Shown: positions 35,507 to 48,925 of the stretch, one piece after another | Layout of the letters: each line of letters opens with the position of its first letter | Numbering within the stretch: position 1 is the first letter of the stretch | Assembly (NCBI GenBank): GCA_963921425.1 | Contig: OY992834.1 | Span: 27,769,669 to 27,833,668 of the forward strand | Source of the DNA: Dryas octopetala | Taxonomy: Eukaryota; Streptophyta; Magnoliopsida; Rosales; Rosaceae | DNA length: 64,000 nt | Direction of reading: 5' to 3' | Program-made: the position numbers and the translations under genes | The notes under the pieces: generated by a model | Told to the model about the DNA's origin: nothing | Database searches by the model: none | Seen by the model: the letters and a program-made list of their open reading frames with translations, nothing else

Positions 35507-36568
35507 TAGGCTCAAGTCTATTTATATTCACCAACTATAGGGTCCATTTTAAGTTGGTCCATGAACTATAAAACATTTCAAATTTCCCCATTAACTATAG
35601 GGTTCATTTCAAGTTGGTCCACAAATTATAAAACATTTCAAATTTTCCCATTAACTAACAAAAAACATACAGAATGGTAGACCAAATCGGGTTGACGAAG
35701 AAAACCGGACCAGACCGGACCAGACTATTTATATATATTTTTATATTTTATTATATATTATATATTATATAAAATTTATATATATTGAATAAAAAAAGTA
35801 TAAGGTGTTTCTTGCACATGCTGGGGTTTGAACCCATGACCACTTAAGGAAAATCAAAGTATGAATTCCCACAACACCACTTAGCCACTTGTAATATTCA
35901 AGTACATGCAATATATTTATAGACATACTGATACTTGAAATCTAATAATTTATAAAATTAATATAGCATTCCTTTTTTTTTTCTTTAAGATATTATTTTA
36001 GGTCTCTATTTAATTAAATATTATCATTGCAAAAAGTCTAAAATGCTAGTTTATATTTTATATAACTTATAGTTTCTATATTGTAAAAATATTACTAAAA
36101 GTCCAAAACAATAATTTATAGTTTATATGCTAAAATTATTAATATTGTATAGGGTTAATTTTTAAGGTATAAGGTTTCGGACTTTATGGTTTAGGGTATA
36201 AGGTTATGGTGTAGAATCCCAATTATAATTTTATAAATTATTATATTAATTTCAAGTATTAGTATGTCTATAAATATATTGCATGTACTTGAATATCACA
36301 AGTGGTTAAGTGGTGTAATGAGAATTCACACTTTGACTCTCCTCAAGTGATCATGGGTTTGAACTGGACCGGTTTTTCATCAATCCGGTTTTGTCTACCA
36401 TTTTGTATGTTTTTTGTTAGTTAATGGAGAAATTTGAAATGTTTTATAGTTCGTAGACCAACTTGAAACGAACCCTATAGTTAATGGGGAAATTTGAAAT
36501 ATTTTATAATTCGTGGACCAACTTGAAATGGACCCTATAGTTGGTGGATGTGAATATACTTAAGTCTA
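35507..36568. mobile_element. Fold-back inverted-repeat element in beta-glucosidase intron 6
   Basis: The left end (TAGGCTCAAGTCTATTTATA) is mirrored by the right end (GAATATACTTAAGTCTA). Several hundred bases of each arm are complementary, with an AT-rich centre around 35970-36215. Each arm contains a tRNA-like pair of boxes. A clear target duplication was not found. Confidence 0.7.
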
Positions 36569-37369
36569 GATATACATAGGTACGATAATTTTATGCATTC
36601 CCTTGGGTTTACTATTCGCATCACTTGGAAAAGCATTTATTGTGAGTTATTATTACCAAATTACTCCAACTATAATTGAGAATATCATTTTTTATAACAT
36701 TTTTTCATTGAAATATGGATAAGTTTTATAATTAATAATAATGTATATGAATTCATTGCAATTTACGTCGTACAATGATGCAATAATTAATTTTGAGTTT
36801 AATTACCTTGAGAATATCATTAATTATAAACTATGATTCACCTCTTATGAAGATTAGAAAAGATCGTCTCTTCGAAATGATTGTCCAATCAAATTGGATG
36901 AAATAAGTAATAGTCGATTTCAATTGAACTTTTAAATGATCCTAAATCTATGAAAAGACAAATATTCTAGCTAAAGTTGGTAGGCAATGGGTGCACTAGT
37001 GGTTAGAAGTTCATCCATGGCTCAATTAAATTCTTACAATTTTGTAAAAGAAAGTATTGAAAGTGGTGGATCCATGTTTCTATACTCTTAGCACTTGCAT
37101 TCTATTTGTGTAATGCTAGGCAGCCATGGCAGCCTTAGATATATTTTTGTTTTTGTTTTTGTTTCTTTTTTTTTTTTTTTTCTGTTAGTATGTCCTGTTT
37201 AGTAAATTTATAAAAGAAGAAAATTATAATTAAATTTTTTTAAAAAAAGAGGTGGGAAAATAAGACAGGTGCGTGAGAATAACACCACTCTAATTTTTTA
37301 CATTTGGTATCATATAACTCATTTCCAACTAAACTAAATGAAAAATTGTTAACATTTAAATTTAACTTA

Positions 37370-37462
<93 letters not shown>

Positions 37463-37851
37463 TCACATATTTATACATATATATATTAAAAAAAAAAAAA
37501 AAAAGATTAGGATAGATTAAGGATTCAATCCCTTTCAATGTCATCATAAAATTAGGAAGAGAAAATTAGGAGATTAAATCTACTTGAAGTAGATTATAAA
37601 TAACTCGGCTCCTTCAACTTTTACTTATGTGTCAATTTAGTTTCTAAATTTTTAAGGAAGATGCTATTTGTTCCAACACCTAATTAGTCTTTCTCAACTT
37701 ACATGGTATTCAGATATGCATTGGACTCTATAAGACAAAAAAGAACATAAAAAAATAAATTTTATCGAATGAATTGATGACACATAGGTTAGGAAGCAAA
37801 AGTTGAGAAAAAAGGTTGGGACAATTACCATTTTTTCATTTTTTTAATTTG

Positions 37852-38177
37852 GAAAGTTTTACGTTTAGGACATAAATTTTGGAGAAATCACATTTGAGGA
37901 CATATTTTGGACTGTGCAATTGGATGCTATAAATTTTCATTTTGTGTCATTGTGGGACATCTGTCACCTCCGTTAGATAATCTGTCTAAAATAAGTCATA
38001 TGACACACACGTGATCTTTTTTCAAGGGTAAAAATGTCATTAATTTTTAATCTGTTATAAATTTCTTTTTGGTTAGATTTTATAAAAAAAAATATTAAAA
38101 ATTTAAAACTAAAACAGAAAAAAAAAAGAAAAAAAAAAAAGAGGGAGATGCACATAAGCATCTCCATCTCTCAACTG

Positions 38178-38219
<42 letters not shown>

Positions 38220-38574
38220 TCTCCCTTTCTTCCTCTCTATCTCTATCTCTTTCTCTCGATCTCTTCCTCTCTTTATGTCAGTGTCTCTTTCTCTTTCTCT
38301 CTCTTCACTAACCTTTCTAAAGCCATGAGGGAGGCTGACAACCTAGCTAGCCGACCTCCAGATCGAAGATTGTCGATCAACCGCCGATCTGGGGGCTAGC
38401 TAGGTCGTCGATCTCACCTCATGGCTTCGACGGGGTTAGTGAAGAAAGAAAGAGAGAAATTACAGAGAGAGACAAAAAGAGAGGAAGAGAGAGAGAGAAA
38501 GATGGGGCCGCCAAAGGTTGGATTGGGCGGGGTGGGGCGGGATGGAAGCACTTTGATTGTCCGCATCCATCCTC

Positions 38575-38610
<36 letters not shown>

Positions 38611-38975
38611 CTACTTTACTTGTAATTTTTTAATGTATTCTTATTATTAATTTAAACTAAAATAAAATCTATACTTATTCTTATTGTATATGTGAAAATT
38701 TTTTGTTTCAGTTTTTTTTAATGGTAAAATAGGGTATAGAGAGAAAGATTTTAGGTTTTGAATAGAATATATGAAAAGACCAATTTTTCCTCATCAAGTG
38801 GTCATGTGATAGGCACATGCATGATCTATTTTTAACGGATTATTTGACGGAGGTGATGGAATGTCCCATAATACGCAAAATAAAACTTTATGTCCTCGAT
38901 CTAGTGGCACAGCTCAAAGTATATGTCTACCAATGTAATTTACCCTAAAGTTTATGTCTTAAAAGTAAAATTTTC
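37852..38975. mobile_element. Fold-back inverted-repeat element in beta-glucosidase intron 5
   Basis: The left end GAAAGTTTTACGTTTAGGAC is mirrored near 38930-38975, and arms of roughly 500 bp pair along their length. The apex (about 38320-38425) holds a tight inverted repeat containing GCCATGAGG/CCTCATGGC and CTAGCTAG. A CT microsatellite (38178-38215) and a 32-base T run (38579-38610) lie in opposite arms. No coding content. Confidence 0.7.
38178..38215. repeat. (CT)n microsatellite
   Basis: About 38 bp of pure CT repeat inside the fold-back element of intron 5. Confidence 0.95.
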
Positions 38976-40152
38976 TTTTTTATTATTTGAACAATGTCAA
39001 CGTACATCAAGCTATAAACAAGTATTTGATTGAACATTGTATTATTAATTTAAACCTGTTCAATGTGGATGCAAGCGACACATATTTGATACATGACTAA
39101 CTAAAAAAAAAAAATGTTGAGGTTTGAATCATTAAAAAAAAATAAAAATCATTGTGTCATGCATGGTGGAGGGATTTAATTATAATTCACTCTAATTAAA
39201 TATTTCAAACTTTCAAGTTCAGAAACCATTCCAATAATATTTTTCTTTTTCTAAAACCAATAAGATTCGAATCTAGGATCTATCAATTTTCTCATACATG
39301 CATGTTTCTAATGCTACTTGAGCTAGGGCTCATGTGCACATTCTAACAAATTATATTAATTTATTTTACTTAAATTTAATATTTTGAGGGAGAATGAGAT
39401 TTTCACCGTTGGATAGGAGATCATTAATGAGGTTGTTGTAGAATTTGACGCCAAGTTGGTTCACTCCTCCACTAATTTTTCCCTCTGATAAAAGGCAGGT
39501 GATGGAAATATATCAAAAAAACAAAGCCCCAAATATCAATTCATGTCATAATTACTTTCAAGTACTTTCAATGCATTGAAAAATTAGTGGGTTCACTGCC
39601 CACTTATTATCATGACCATTTATCATAATTTTGACATAAAAAGTAAAAAATGAATGGTCATGATAATCACTAGTTGAATAATATATATTTATATTATATA
39701 TATATTCATTAATGAAATAGTAGAAAAAATTTACTTATCCTCGTATTGTAGTGATGTGGCATTCCTTGAAGAGAGAGATAGAGACAAGAGATAAAAGAAA
39801 GAGAGATAGAAAAAGAGTGAGAGAAGAGAGAGTGCCAATGAGCTAGAGAGGGGAGATGTCATGTAGTATCACATAGGGGGATAGGTAAGTTCTTCTCATA
39901 AAATAGCTAGCTAGTTCTAACTAGTTATATTGACGTCTTGGATGAGATGGAAAAAATAATAGGCACTACTCTTACTAGGCAATAAGCTGGACCATGAAAT
40001 AGAGAATCTGAAGGAGTCTAGACCAATTATTTTCATCAATTTTATATCATCCTCTCACATCAATTAATTAAGAAGAAAGAATATTTATTAATAAAATTCT
40101 TGCATGCATGGAGATATCAAAAAAAAAAAAACATGAAAGAAAAAAAGAAGAG

Positions 40153-41225
40153 TAAAATTCAAAAATACCCCATGAGGTTTTTTTTTGTTTTCATATATAG
40201 TCTTGAGGTTTCAAAAATTTCAGCAAAACCTCTTGAACTTTTAAATTGTTTTCACATAACCCCTTCCGTTAAATTTTCATCCAAAAATATCTTTAAATGA
40301 CAAATTTAATCTAAGGGTTCATTTACACTAATACCCCCCCTAAGGTTTATCATGTTTTCACATAACCCTTAAGGTTTTAGTTTTTTTTCTCATATCACCC
40401 CTTAATAACAAACAAAAATGGCAGGATCTTGTAAATACTAAAATAAAATTTACGATGTGAAAATAATGTTTCTCAATAGTAATATTTCTTTTAAGTTTTT
40501 ATATACTAAAAAATATTGTTTTTGAAATTCAATTATTGCTATTATTTTGTCTTAAAATATATATATATATTTATGAACCAATATATGAATTATTTTTTTC
40601 TCGAATATCATCATAAAAAAATGAGTTTTTTTTTTTTAATAAAAAAGAATACTTTATACAATGAAATAAATGGATTATTTAAAATAATTGAATTACATAA
40701 AAAGAAATACTTATTTGGTTTAGCAATATTTTCATACAAGAAAAATAAGATTTAGTAATATTTTAAAATTTCAAAAACGATATCTTTAATCAACATGTAA
40801 AAAAGATATATTAATTATATTCTTGGCAAAAAAGAAAGAAAGATATATATTATATTAGCCAAATAATATTTGAGGTTATTTTGGTGTTTTGTCATTATTG
40901 TCATGCTCGTTTGTGATTAAAGGGTTATGTGAAAATGTGTTCAAACCTCAGTGGGTGTTTGTGTAATATCTAGTACCTTAGAGAATTATGTGAAAATATG
41001 ATAAACCTTAAGGAGTGTGCATGTAAATAGCTATAAGGATAAATTAAATTGTCAGTCATTTAGAAATATTTTTATGATGATGTCATCAATTTTTGAACGA
41101 AATTTTAACATAAGGAATTATGTGAAAATAATTTAAAACCTCAGAGGTCTCGCTGTAATTTTTGAAACCTATGGAGTGTGTGTGAAAGCATGAAAAACTT
41201 CAGGAGGTGTTTGTGTATAATTCTG
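40153..41225. mobile_element. Fold-back inverted-repeat element in beta-glucosidase intron 3
   Basis: The left arm, from about 40153 (AAAATTCAAAAATACCCC, then CCTCTTGAACTTTTAAATTG), is mirrored by the right arm ending near 41225 (AATTTAAAACCTCAGAGG, GGTGTTTGTGTATAATTC). Repeated phrases such as TTTTCACATAACCC recur in both arms. The interior is AT-rich and non-coding. Confidence 0.65.
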
Positions 41226-41844
41226 TTGAAGAATGGAGCATGTGTAGTACATGGTATTCATATATTATCAGGAAATGCAGGCTTAATTAATTAATGATTA
41301 AGGTCTTTAATTAAATTTGAATTACCTTATAACGGTGATAAAAATCCTCGGCCTCATCTCCATTGCTATGATCCAAAATCTTTTCTGTCATCCCACCAAC
41401 CATAATATTTCTCAATAATATTCAAATAATAAATTAATTAATATTGGGGCTTGGGAGTAATTCTGAAATTTTTAATTTGAAGAGAGAGACCTGGATGCTG
41501 TTTAGTAAAAGTATCCACTATACTAGGTCCCTTTCCATCTATAAATGCTGCTCCTTCAAACTGAGAATCAAAAAACAAAGTTATTTATTAAAGCGTATAT
41601 AAACACTTGTATTAAGATCCCTCTCTCCCTCTGAAAGAATATAGAAAGAAACAATATTAAGAAATATTTTCTTATCAAATAGTTCTAGTTATAAAATTAT
41701 GTACGTGAATTTGGATGATTAATTATGTTGATATTGGTTTGAAATTCAAGGTCCAATTAAATTCATATATTAACAATATCAGCTAGCATTTTATGTTCTA
41801 TACTGTCTAGTAAGAAAATATTATATATATATATATGCAATCCT

Positions 41845-41987
41845 TCTTTAGAAAGGATATCCACATTTTTTAAATTTTACGGATGTGTGGACTATCTAGT
41901 CGCCATTCGGATGTCTATCGGATGGCGACCGGATAGTCCACACATCCGTAAGATTTGAAAAATACAGACATCCTCTCTAGAGAAAAT
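41845..41987. mobile_element. Short hairpin MITE in beta-glucosidase intron 1
   Basis: A 143-bp stem-loop: ACGGATGTGTGGACTATC and GATAGTCCACACATCCGT pair with few mismatches, as do TCGCCATTCGG and CGGATGGCGAC. The outer parts TTTAGAAAGGAT and ATCCTCTCTAGAG also pair. The core is more GC-rich than the surrounding AT-repeat intron. Confidence 0.7.
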
Positions 41988-42256
41988 CTAGTATGTTTAT
42001 ATATATATATATATTATACATACAGGCATGTCCACATGTATATGTAGTCACCTGATATGCAGATGAACCAGCACCAAAAACAAAGCCATGTGGGAAACTG
42101 CTTCGGTTAAATGGAATGAAATAGTTACTTGGTTTGAATCCTTGGGTTCTAATAACCAAAAAGCCAGCAGCCAGGGCTACTAGGGAGAAGAGCAATCAAC
42201 CTAATTGAGATGCCATGTTTGGTTCTACATGCTTTTCAACCCCAATGCCATAACCT

Positions 42257-42265
42257 CTATATATA
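42257..42265 (-). promoter_or_regulatory. TATA box of the beta-glucosidase gene
   Basis: TATATATAG on the minus strand about 40-50 bp upstream of the ATG, in the same context as copies A and B. A CATGCATGCATG element lies just upstream (about 42273-42284). Confidence 0.6.
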
Positions 42266-42409
42266 GCCTCTCATGCATGCATGTGCTGCTGTATGAAAAC
42301 TACACAGTAGTATTTATATAAGTTGTATTTGACAAAATGATGTGCACCGAAAAGCAACAATAAAACTGTACTTCATTCACATTACATTCGGAAAACGTTT
42401 CAACCCATC

Positions 42410-45307
42410 AAATGCCACTCGCCAAATTCATTAACTCATTGTATAATGATGAATTATCATCAGTTAGCTTTTCCATCTGTTAAAAGACAATGTAATTAAT
42501 ATATTACAAAAACATACAAACACATGAACGAACTGATCATTATTGACAGTAATCACTTACATGTTCCTTAAACCATTTAGGAAACAATTCTCGATGCTTT
42601 TTCTCTACACGTTCCTTGTCTCATCCTAGATAGTTGCGATTCATTAGTTCCTCATGCTCAATGCGTAAGGAGTCAACTTCTTAGCAATTATTGAGTATAA
42701 ACCAATAAGCCACCTTCATATCGTGTTTCGAGAATTCAACAGCTGGTTTAGGGGCTTCGCCAAATGGTCGTATAATTTGAGAAAAGACAAAAAGTGTCTC
42801 ATTTTTTTCACCACCGTCATCGTTGCGTTAGAGCCGATTGAATGACGTCTCAACACTGCTGAGATACATTGTACAGTAGGTGATGGATTCATTTGCAATG
42901 TATGCCTCCGCTATGGAGCTTTCGGAGTGTGCCCTGTTTCGGATGTACATTTTGTAATTACCCAACATTCTGCAAATGTAAGTACATAGTGAGAAAACTT
43001 TTATGAGTAACATAGAGCTAAACTTGGAGAATAGTAACAAAAAAGTTTAGGAATTGTTACCTTTCTATTGGGTACATCCACCGATAACTGACCGGCCCAG
43101 CAAGAATTGCCTCTTGCGGTAAATGTATCATCAAGTGAAACATTATATCAAAAAAGACCAATGAAAATATTTGTTCAAATTCGCATAGAATGTACACAAT
43201 CTCATCTTTCAATTTTGACACGTCTGACACATGCAACGTCTTAGCGCATATATGCTAAAAGAACCTCGACAACCCAACAATCGGTTCAACCACATCATCG
43301 GGCAAAATTTTTCGAATGCCCACCAGAAGCAGCCGTTGCAATAAAACATGACAATCATGACTCTTTGAGCCCAAAATTTTTTCAGAGTCAATTTTCACAA
43401 TTCGTGAGATATTGGCCGCATATCCATCTGGAAATTTGACCGATGCAAGAAACTTTAAGAATTCTTTTTTATCCCCAGGCTTCACTGTATAAAATGGATG
43501 CTTCTTTATCATTTTTTCACCCTTCTTTGTTAACCACAAATGTTTCATGATGCTAATTTCTTACAAATCTTATCGAGCCTTAATTGTGTCCTTTGATTTT
43601 TCCTTAATGCCCAAAATTGTCCCCACCAAACTTTCGCACACGTTCTTCTCAATATGCATTACATCTAGATTGTGCTTGATTTTCAACTTGGACCAGTACT
43701 CCAACTCGAAGAATATCGACTTGTTTGTTCAATTTAGATGTGCAAGTGACCTTCACATATTTCGTTCTTTGTTAGAGGGATGTTTACCAATCTGGCCAAA
43801 TTCTAAGTTATTCAACTGCCTCAAGCTGTCATTGCCAGATAATTCTTTAGGTTTCACGCCCATCTCCTTTTTTCCGTCAAAGGCCTCCTTATTGTGACGC
43901 TATTTATGATCCCCCGGCAACCATCTTCGGTGGCCCATATAACATACTTTACCACTGTGCCAAACAGAAGTTATATTCTTATTACAAGTAGGACATGCCA
44001 TATAACCCTTGGTGCTCCAGCCTGATAGATTCCCATAAGCTGGAAAATCGGTTATTGTCCACATGACTGCTGCATGCAAGGAAAACATTGTTCCGGTGGA
44101 CTTATCATATGTCGTCACACCATTTTACCACAATTCTTTCAGCTCATCAATCAACGGCCGCAAATATATATCGATCTCCTTGCCAGGGAATTGTGGTCCG
44201 GGAATTAATAGTCATAATTGTGAATTCTTTTTTCATGCATATCCAGGGAGACAAATTATAAGAAACCACGACCACTAGCCAGGTGCTGTAAGATGTGCTC
44301 ATATTCCCGAATGGATTAAATCCATCAGTAGCAAGTCCTAACATGACATTTCGTGGATCTGCTGCAAAATTTGAATATATCTTGTTAAATTCTTTTCATG
44401 CGCTTCAGTCTGTAAGATGTCTCATTACATCGTCCTCAACCCGCTTATCTTTGTGTCATCTCATGTCACTTGCAGTATGTGTCGACATATACAATCGTTG
44501 CAATCTTGGCTTAAGTGGGAAATAACACAACACCTTTTGCGGAAGTTGTTTGTTTCTTTCTACAGACTTGTTCTTATATCTCGGTTCATTGCACATAGAG
44601 CATTTATCCTTCCTTTGGTGTTCTTTGTAAAACAATATACAATCATTCTTGCATGCATGAATTTTTTTATATCCCAAACTGAGATCTTTCAACACCTTAT
44701 TCGACTGATAATAGGTTTCAGGTATATGATTGTTCTTTGGAAGCATTCGTTTCAAAATTCCCATCAACTAATCATAACTTTTATTCGAATGTTGATTAAG
44801 TACTTTCCAATGCATTAACTCCACAACAGCAGTTAGCATTGAGCTTAATTCAACAATCTCTCATACTTATCAAACTCTTCTCTTTGGACTTCGGGCAACC
44901 CATCATTTTCATTCATATTATCGCTCTCTGTATCATCCTGATTGACTTCGTGATCAAGCGATGCATGCGAATAAGCATCGTTTATTATGCCCATTACTTG
45001 GTCATTATCATCAGCAACAGATTCAGCAGGCTGCAGAATTGTTCGAGCATCCGAGGAAGTCGAAGCATAAACTCTTGGTTCACCATGATAATACCATGTC
45101 GTATAGTTATGTGACATCCCATATTTCACCAAATGAATTCTTACTTCACGCACTGTCTTCCATAAAGTGTTGTTACAAATTCTGGCACGGACACTTTATA
45201 TTATTCTGAGCATTGACATGTTCCTGTGCAACTTGGATAAATGACTCGATCCCATATAAATATTCATCACTAACACGATTCGTATTACGTATCCACTGTC
45301 GGTCCAT
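42410..45307 (-). pseudogene. TNP2-type CACTA transposase, degraded
   Basis: The minus strand starts at ATG 45307 with a Transpos_assoc domain (MDRQWIRNTNRVSDEYLYGI, IKCPCQN). It continues through an acidic linker and ILKRMLPKNNHIPETYY (about 44767). The TNP2 core follows, with CILFYKEHQRKDKCSMCNEPRYK, LGLATDGFNPFGNMS and YMACPTCNKN (44700-43900). A DUF4218-like part comes next (KFPDGYAANISR, KSHDCHVLLQRLLLVGIRK, 43548-43255), and then the tail AEAYIANESITYC and DDGGEKNE (43040-42450). Stops and frame changes interrupt it in at least five places: after the Transpos_assoc domain, around 44430-44340, near 43900, near 43255 and near 42900. In live elements this protein cuts and joins the transposon ends; this copy cannot. 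Confidence 0.85.
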
Positions 45308-45442
45308 GAAGTCTGTTTCCATATTACACGATAATTAGAAAAAGATTTATCACCTTTCTTCGTCTCCTTATGCCTCCGGTAAGGGCCCTATCCCATTCGA
45401 GAATGCACATAAGTGTCGTGGTTGTTGGCTCTCACGACGTAA

Positions 45443-45576
45443 TTTCGATCTGGAAAAATTTCGGCAGCATCTCCCTATTGTTCTCCAAGTGCACGACGTA
45501 GATATTAAAAACAAATATCTAGTATGCACTCGAATAACAGATAGGGAGATGTTGCCGAAATTTTCCCAGATCGAAA
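45443..45576. repeat. Hairpin upstream of the CACTA-3 transposase start
   Basis: 45443-45482 and 45536-45576 are inverted copies of about 38 bp (TTTCGATCTGGAAAAATTTC / GAAATTTTCCCAGATCGAAA) with few mismatches and a loop of about 53 bp. It lies about 140 bp upstream of the TNP2 ATG on the same strand, so it would fall in the promoter or 5' leader. Confidence 0.75.
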
Positions 45577-46440
45577 CCACATCACACGAACCGCTAACCA
45601 CAACACATAATTGTGCACTCCCAAATTATCCGTGGGTAATTTGGACAATTCAAGAATCACATTGGAGCGCAGTCATGCCCAGCGTCCATGTGCACGTCCA
45701 ACAGACTCTTGAACGGGTCTAAGGTGAATTTAAGTTGAATGTACAAAGTTATCCACTGATAACTTCGCACGACTAGTTGAATGTACAAAGTTATCGACTG
45801 ATAACTCACACAGGCGCTTCGTGCCACATGACCTAACCCAGTACTCGAGGAGTGCTGGACTACGTCATCGGAAATTTTGCAATTATAACTAAATTAAATG
45901 TAACATACAAACTAAACTATAATTAATCTAACAATATACATACAAGCATACAAACAAACTAATAAATTTTAGCATTTAAAAACATACAAACTAACTAATC
46001 AATTTTATAATTAATTTTAACATACAAACTAATTCACTAAAAAAGTTTAATACAATTATATATGAAACATTAAATACTAAATCATACAAAAACTTAACTA
46101 AGAGATAGATTAAACACATACCTCACCAAAAATGCAACTATTCTTCACCAAAAATGCAACACTATCCTTCCTTTACCAAAAAAATAAATCATTGTCAAAT
46201 ATTAGCCCAAACTCAATCTAAATTCAGATTTTGCAACCAAACCACTATATTAAAAAAATCCACAACATAAATTAATTACCACAACAAATCAGAAATTCCA
46301 CAACAAATTTATGAAAAATCCACAACAAATGCCAATTTTCCAATCCTACAAATGCAAAATCCCCAATATTAGAAGAAAAAAAAACAGAAAATAACAATCA
46401 ATAATTAAAATAACAGAAATTGAAAAAAAAAAACTTTACT
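45577..46440. other. AT-rich CACTA-3 region homologous to CACTA-2
   Basis: Collinear with 25465-26400, including the two GTTATC...GATAAC phrases at about 45747-45810. No coding content. Confidence 0.65.
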
Positions 46441-46720
46441 CGTGGGGGGGAGGGGGGGTTTCGGTGAGCTGGAAGGGTGGGGGGAGTGGGTTTCGGTGTA
46501 CTAGGGAGGTGGTTTTCGGTGGGGGGTGGGTTTAGGTGTGGACGGGGTAGGGTTTCGGTAGAGGGGGTGGGGTTTCGGTGGGGTGGGTTTCGGTGGGGGG
46601 GAGGGTTTTCGGAATGAGGAAGGAGGGAGGAGGGAGGAGGGAGGAGGACAAGATGGGTTTTCGGGATGAGGGAGGAGCGAGAGTTGAGAGAGTTGAGAGA
46701 GTTGAGAGAGATGAGTGACA
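46440..46720. repeat. G-rich minisatellite in CACTA-3
   Basis: Repeats of GGGTTTCGGTGGGG on the plus strand, then GGAGGAGGGAGG and GTTGAGAGA repeats. Same family as the CACTA-2 block. Confidence 0.75.
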
Positions 46721-46754
46721 GTAAAAATCAGCAATCTGGGTATACAAATTAAAA

Positions 46755-48925
46755 AACTTTGGGCGACGAACATGATTCCGTCGCCCAAAGCACCTTTAGG
46801 CGACGAAATCCTGTTTGTCGCCCAAAGTCGTTGACTTTAGGGCGCCGTTTCATCCCGCCAAAATTTTAGAATTTAGGCGGCGAATATTTCGTCACCTAAA
46901 CACAATTTTATGTATGAACCATAGTCGTTCATACGTTCGAGCTCCGATACCAAATTTATACATCTCTAATTGACCTAATTTTTTGGAGGAATGATCTTTG
47001 AGTGAGAAACTAATAAATGAACGGTTCGGATCGTTGAAAACACGATCGAGATATAAGGTTCTACATATAAATGAATGGATTTTACACTTAAATAATAAAA
47101 TTCTATTAAGTATTTCGTTCAAACCTTGTCGATTCAATAATTGTGAAGACCATAACGTGATTACAACAATCACAGTCATTCATAATCTACATATTCAAAG
47201 ATCATCCCTGCAAAAAATCGGCTCAATCAGAGTTCATTTACCCATTCATTTTAACGATCAGAGCAGTTCATGTGAAGACTACATTGTGATTTCAACGATC
47301 GGAGCCGTTCATTTTATTCGTTTATACTGGAAGACCATCCCTGCAAAACATCGGCCAAATCGGAATTCATCTACTCCTTTGATTAGTATTAGAAAATTCA
47401 CGATCGTTCATAAGTTCAAGCACCGTTCCCTAACTTCTACATCTTCGATTAAGCTAATTTTTTGCAAGGATGATCCTTGAGTGGGGAATTAAAAAAAGAA
47501 CGGTTCGGATCTTTGGAAATATGATCATATCATATGCTATTACATACATAAAATTGTAAACAAAAAAGTATTGGAACTTTAGGCGAGGAACTTAAAATTT
47601 CATCGCCCAAAGTGACCTTGGGCGAGGAAACGTTAAATTCGTCGCCCAAAGTCACTTTGGGAGAGGAAATTTTAAGTTCCTCGCCCAAACCATTATTACA
47701 AAACGATCGTTCCTACATTCGAGCTCCGATACCAAACTTCTACATCTCCAATTGACCTAATTTTCTCCATGAATAATCTTTGAGTGAGAAACTAATAAAT
47801 GAACGGTTCGGATCATTGAAAACAAGATCGAGATATGAGGTCCTACATATAAATGAACGGTCGTTACACTTGAAGAATAAAATTCTATTAACTCTTTCGT
47901 TGAAACATTGTAGCTTCAATAATTGTGAAGATCACAACGTGATTATCACGATCAGAGCCATTCATCATCTATGTTCATACTCAAAGATCAACCCTGCAAA
48001 AAATCAGCTCAATCAGAGTTCATCTACCCGTTCGATTATTATTATAAGAATCACGATTGTTCATACACCCTAAATGCCAAACCTAACTTCTACATTTCCA
48101 ATTGAGATAATTTTTTGCATGGATGATCTTTGAGTGAGGCACTAAGAATTTATTAGTTCGGATCGTTAAAAACACAATAGAAAGTGATCTTCTACATACA
48201 AATACACTTCAATAGTATAATTCTATAGCTTTTTCGTTGAAACTTTGTCGATTCAACAATTGTGAAGACTACAATGTGATTTCAACGATCGGAGCCGTTC
48301 ATTTTATTCGTTTATACTCAAAGATCATCCCTGCAAAAAATCGGCCAAATCGGAATTCTTCTACTCGATTGATTAGTATTAGCAAATTCTTGATCGTTCA
48401 TACATTCGAGCATCGTTACGTAATTTTTACATCTCCAATTGAGCTAATTTTTTGCAATGCTGATCTTTGAATGAGGAATTAAAAATTGAACGGTTCGGAT
48501 CGTTGAAAACACGATCGCATTGTATAAATAACCTACATATAATTGTACACAAAAAAAAAAAGGCAATGAGACTTTGGGCGAGGAACATACAAATTCCTCA
48601 CCCAAAGTCACTTTGGGCGACGAAACATGTTGTCGCCCAAAGTCATTTTAGGCGAGGAATATGCATGTCAAAACATGTTGACTTTGGGCGAGAGTGATTT
48701 TGGGAAAGGAACATGCATATTCCTCGTCCAATTTATTTGTCAACCACCATTTTGGCGCGTGAGTTTAGACGACGAAATGATGTCGTCGTCTAAAGTACAT
48801 TTAGGCGAGGAACATAGTATTCGTCGCCCAAACTTGTATGAGATTAGGCGACAAATTTTCTTGTTCGTACGAATCTAGGTTCGTCTCCCAAAGTTTCGTT
48901 GCCCAAATATGTTTTTCTTGTAGTG
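46755..48925. repeat. CACTA-3 right-half repeats and subterminal arrays
   Basis: GGCGACGAA / GGCGAGGAA arrays at 46757-46910, 47578-47700 and 48568-48925 alternate with two blocks (46915-47560, 47700-48545) related to the CACTA-2 340-bp unit but much more diverged from one another. The order matches CACTA-2 without its recent tandem expansion. Confidence 0.75.

Larger units (their letters stand above)
42340..48925 (-). mobile_element. CACTA-3: CACTA element with degraded TNP2, right terminus present
   Basis: The right terminus TTTTTCTTGTAGTG ends at 48925. From about 45580 to the end it is collinear with CACTA-2 (AT-rich part, G-rich block, GGCGACGAA arrays, relatives of the 340-bp unit). 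The left part holds a minus-strand TNP2 transposase pseudogene instead of the accessory gene. No CACTACAAG end is seen on the left; the boundary with the beta-glucosidase upstream region lies somewhere around 42320-42400. Confidence 0.8.

Noticed and set aside
35820-35890. A functional tRNA gene
   Set aside because: Only A- and B-box-like phrases are present; no full cloverleaf or acceptor stem could be drawn.
38148-38633. Frames rich in Ser/Leu or Arg/Glu
   Set aside because: They translate the CT microsatellite and its mirrored purine arm in a fold-back element.
43547-44818. Several plus-strand frames of 70-130 codons in CACTA-3
   Set aside because: They are antisense shadows of the minus-strand TNP2 transposase motifs.
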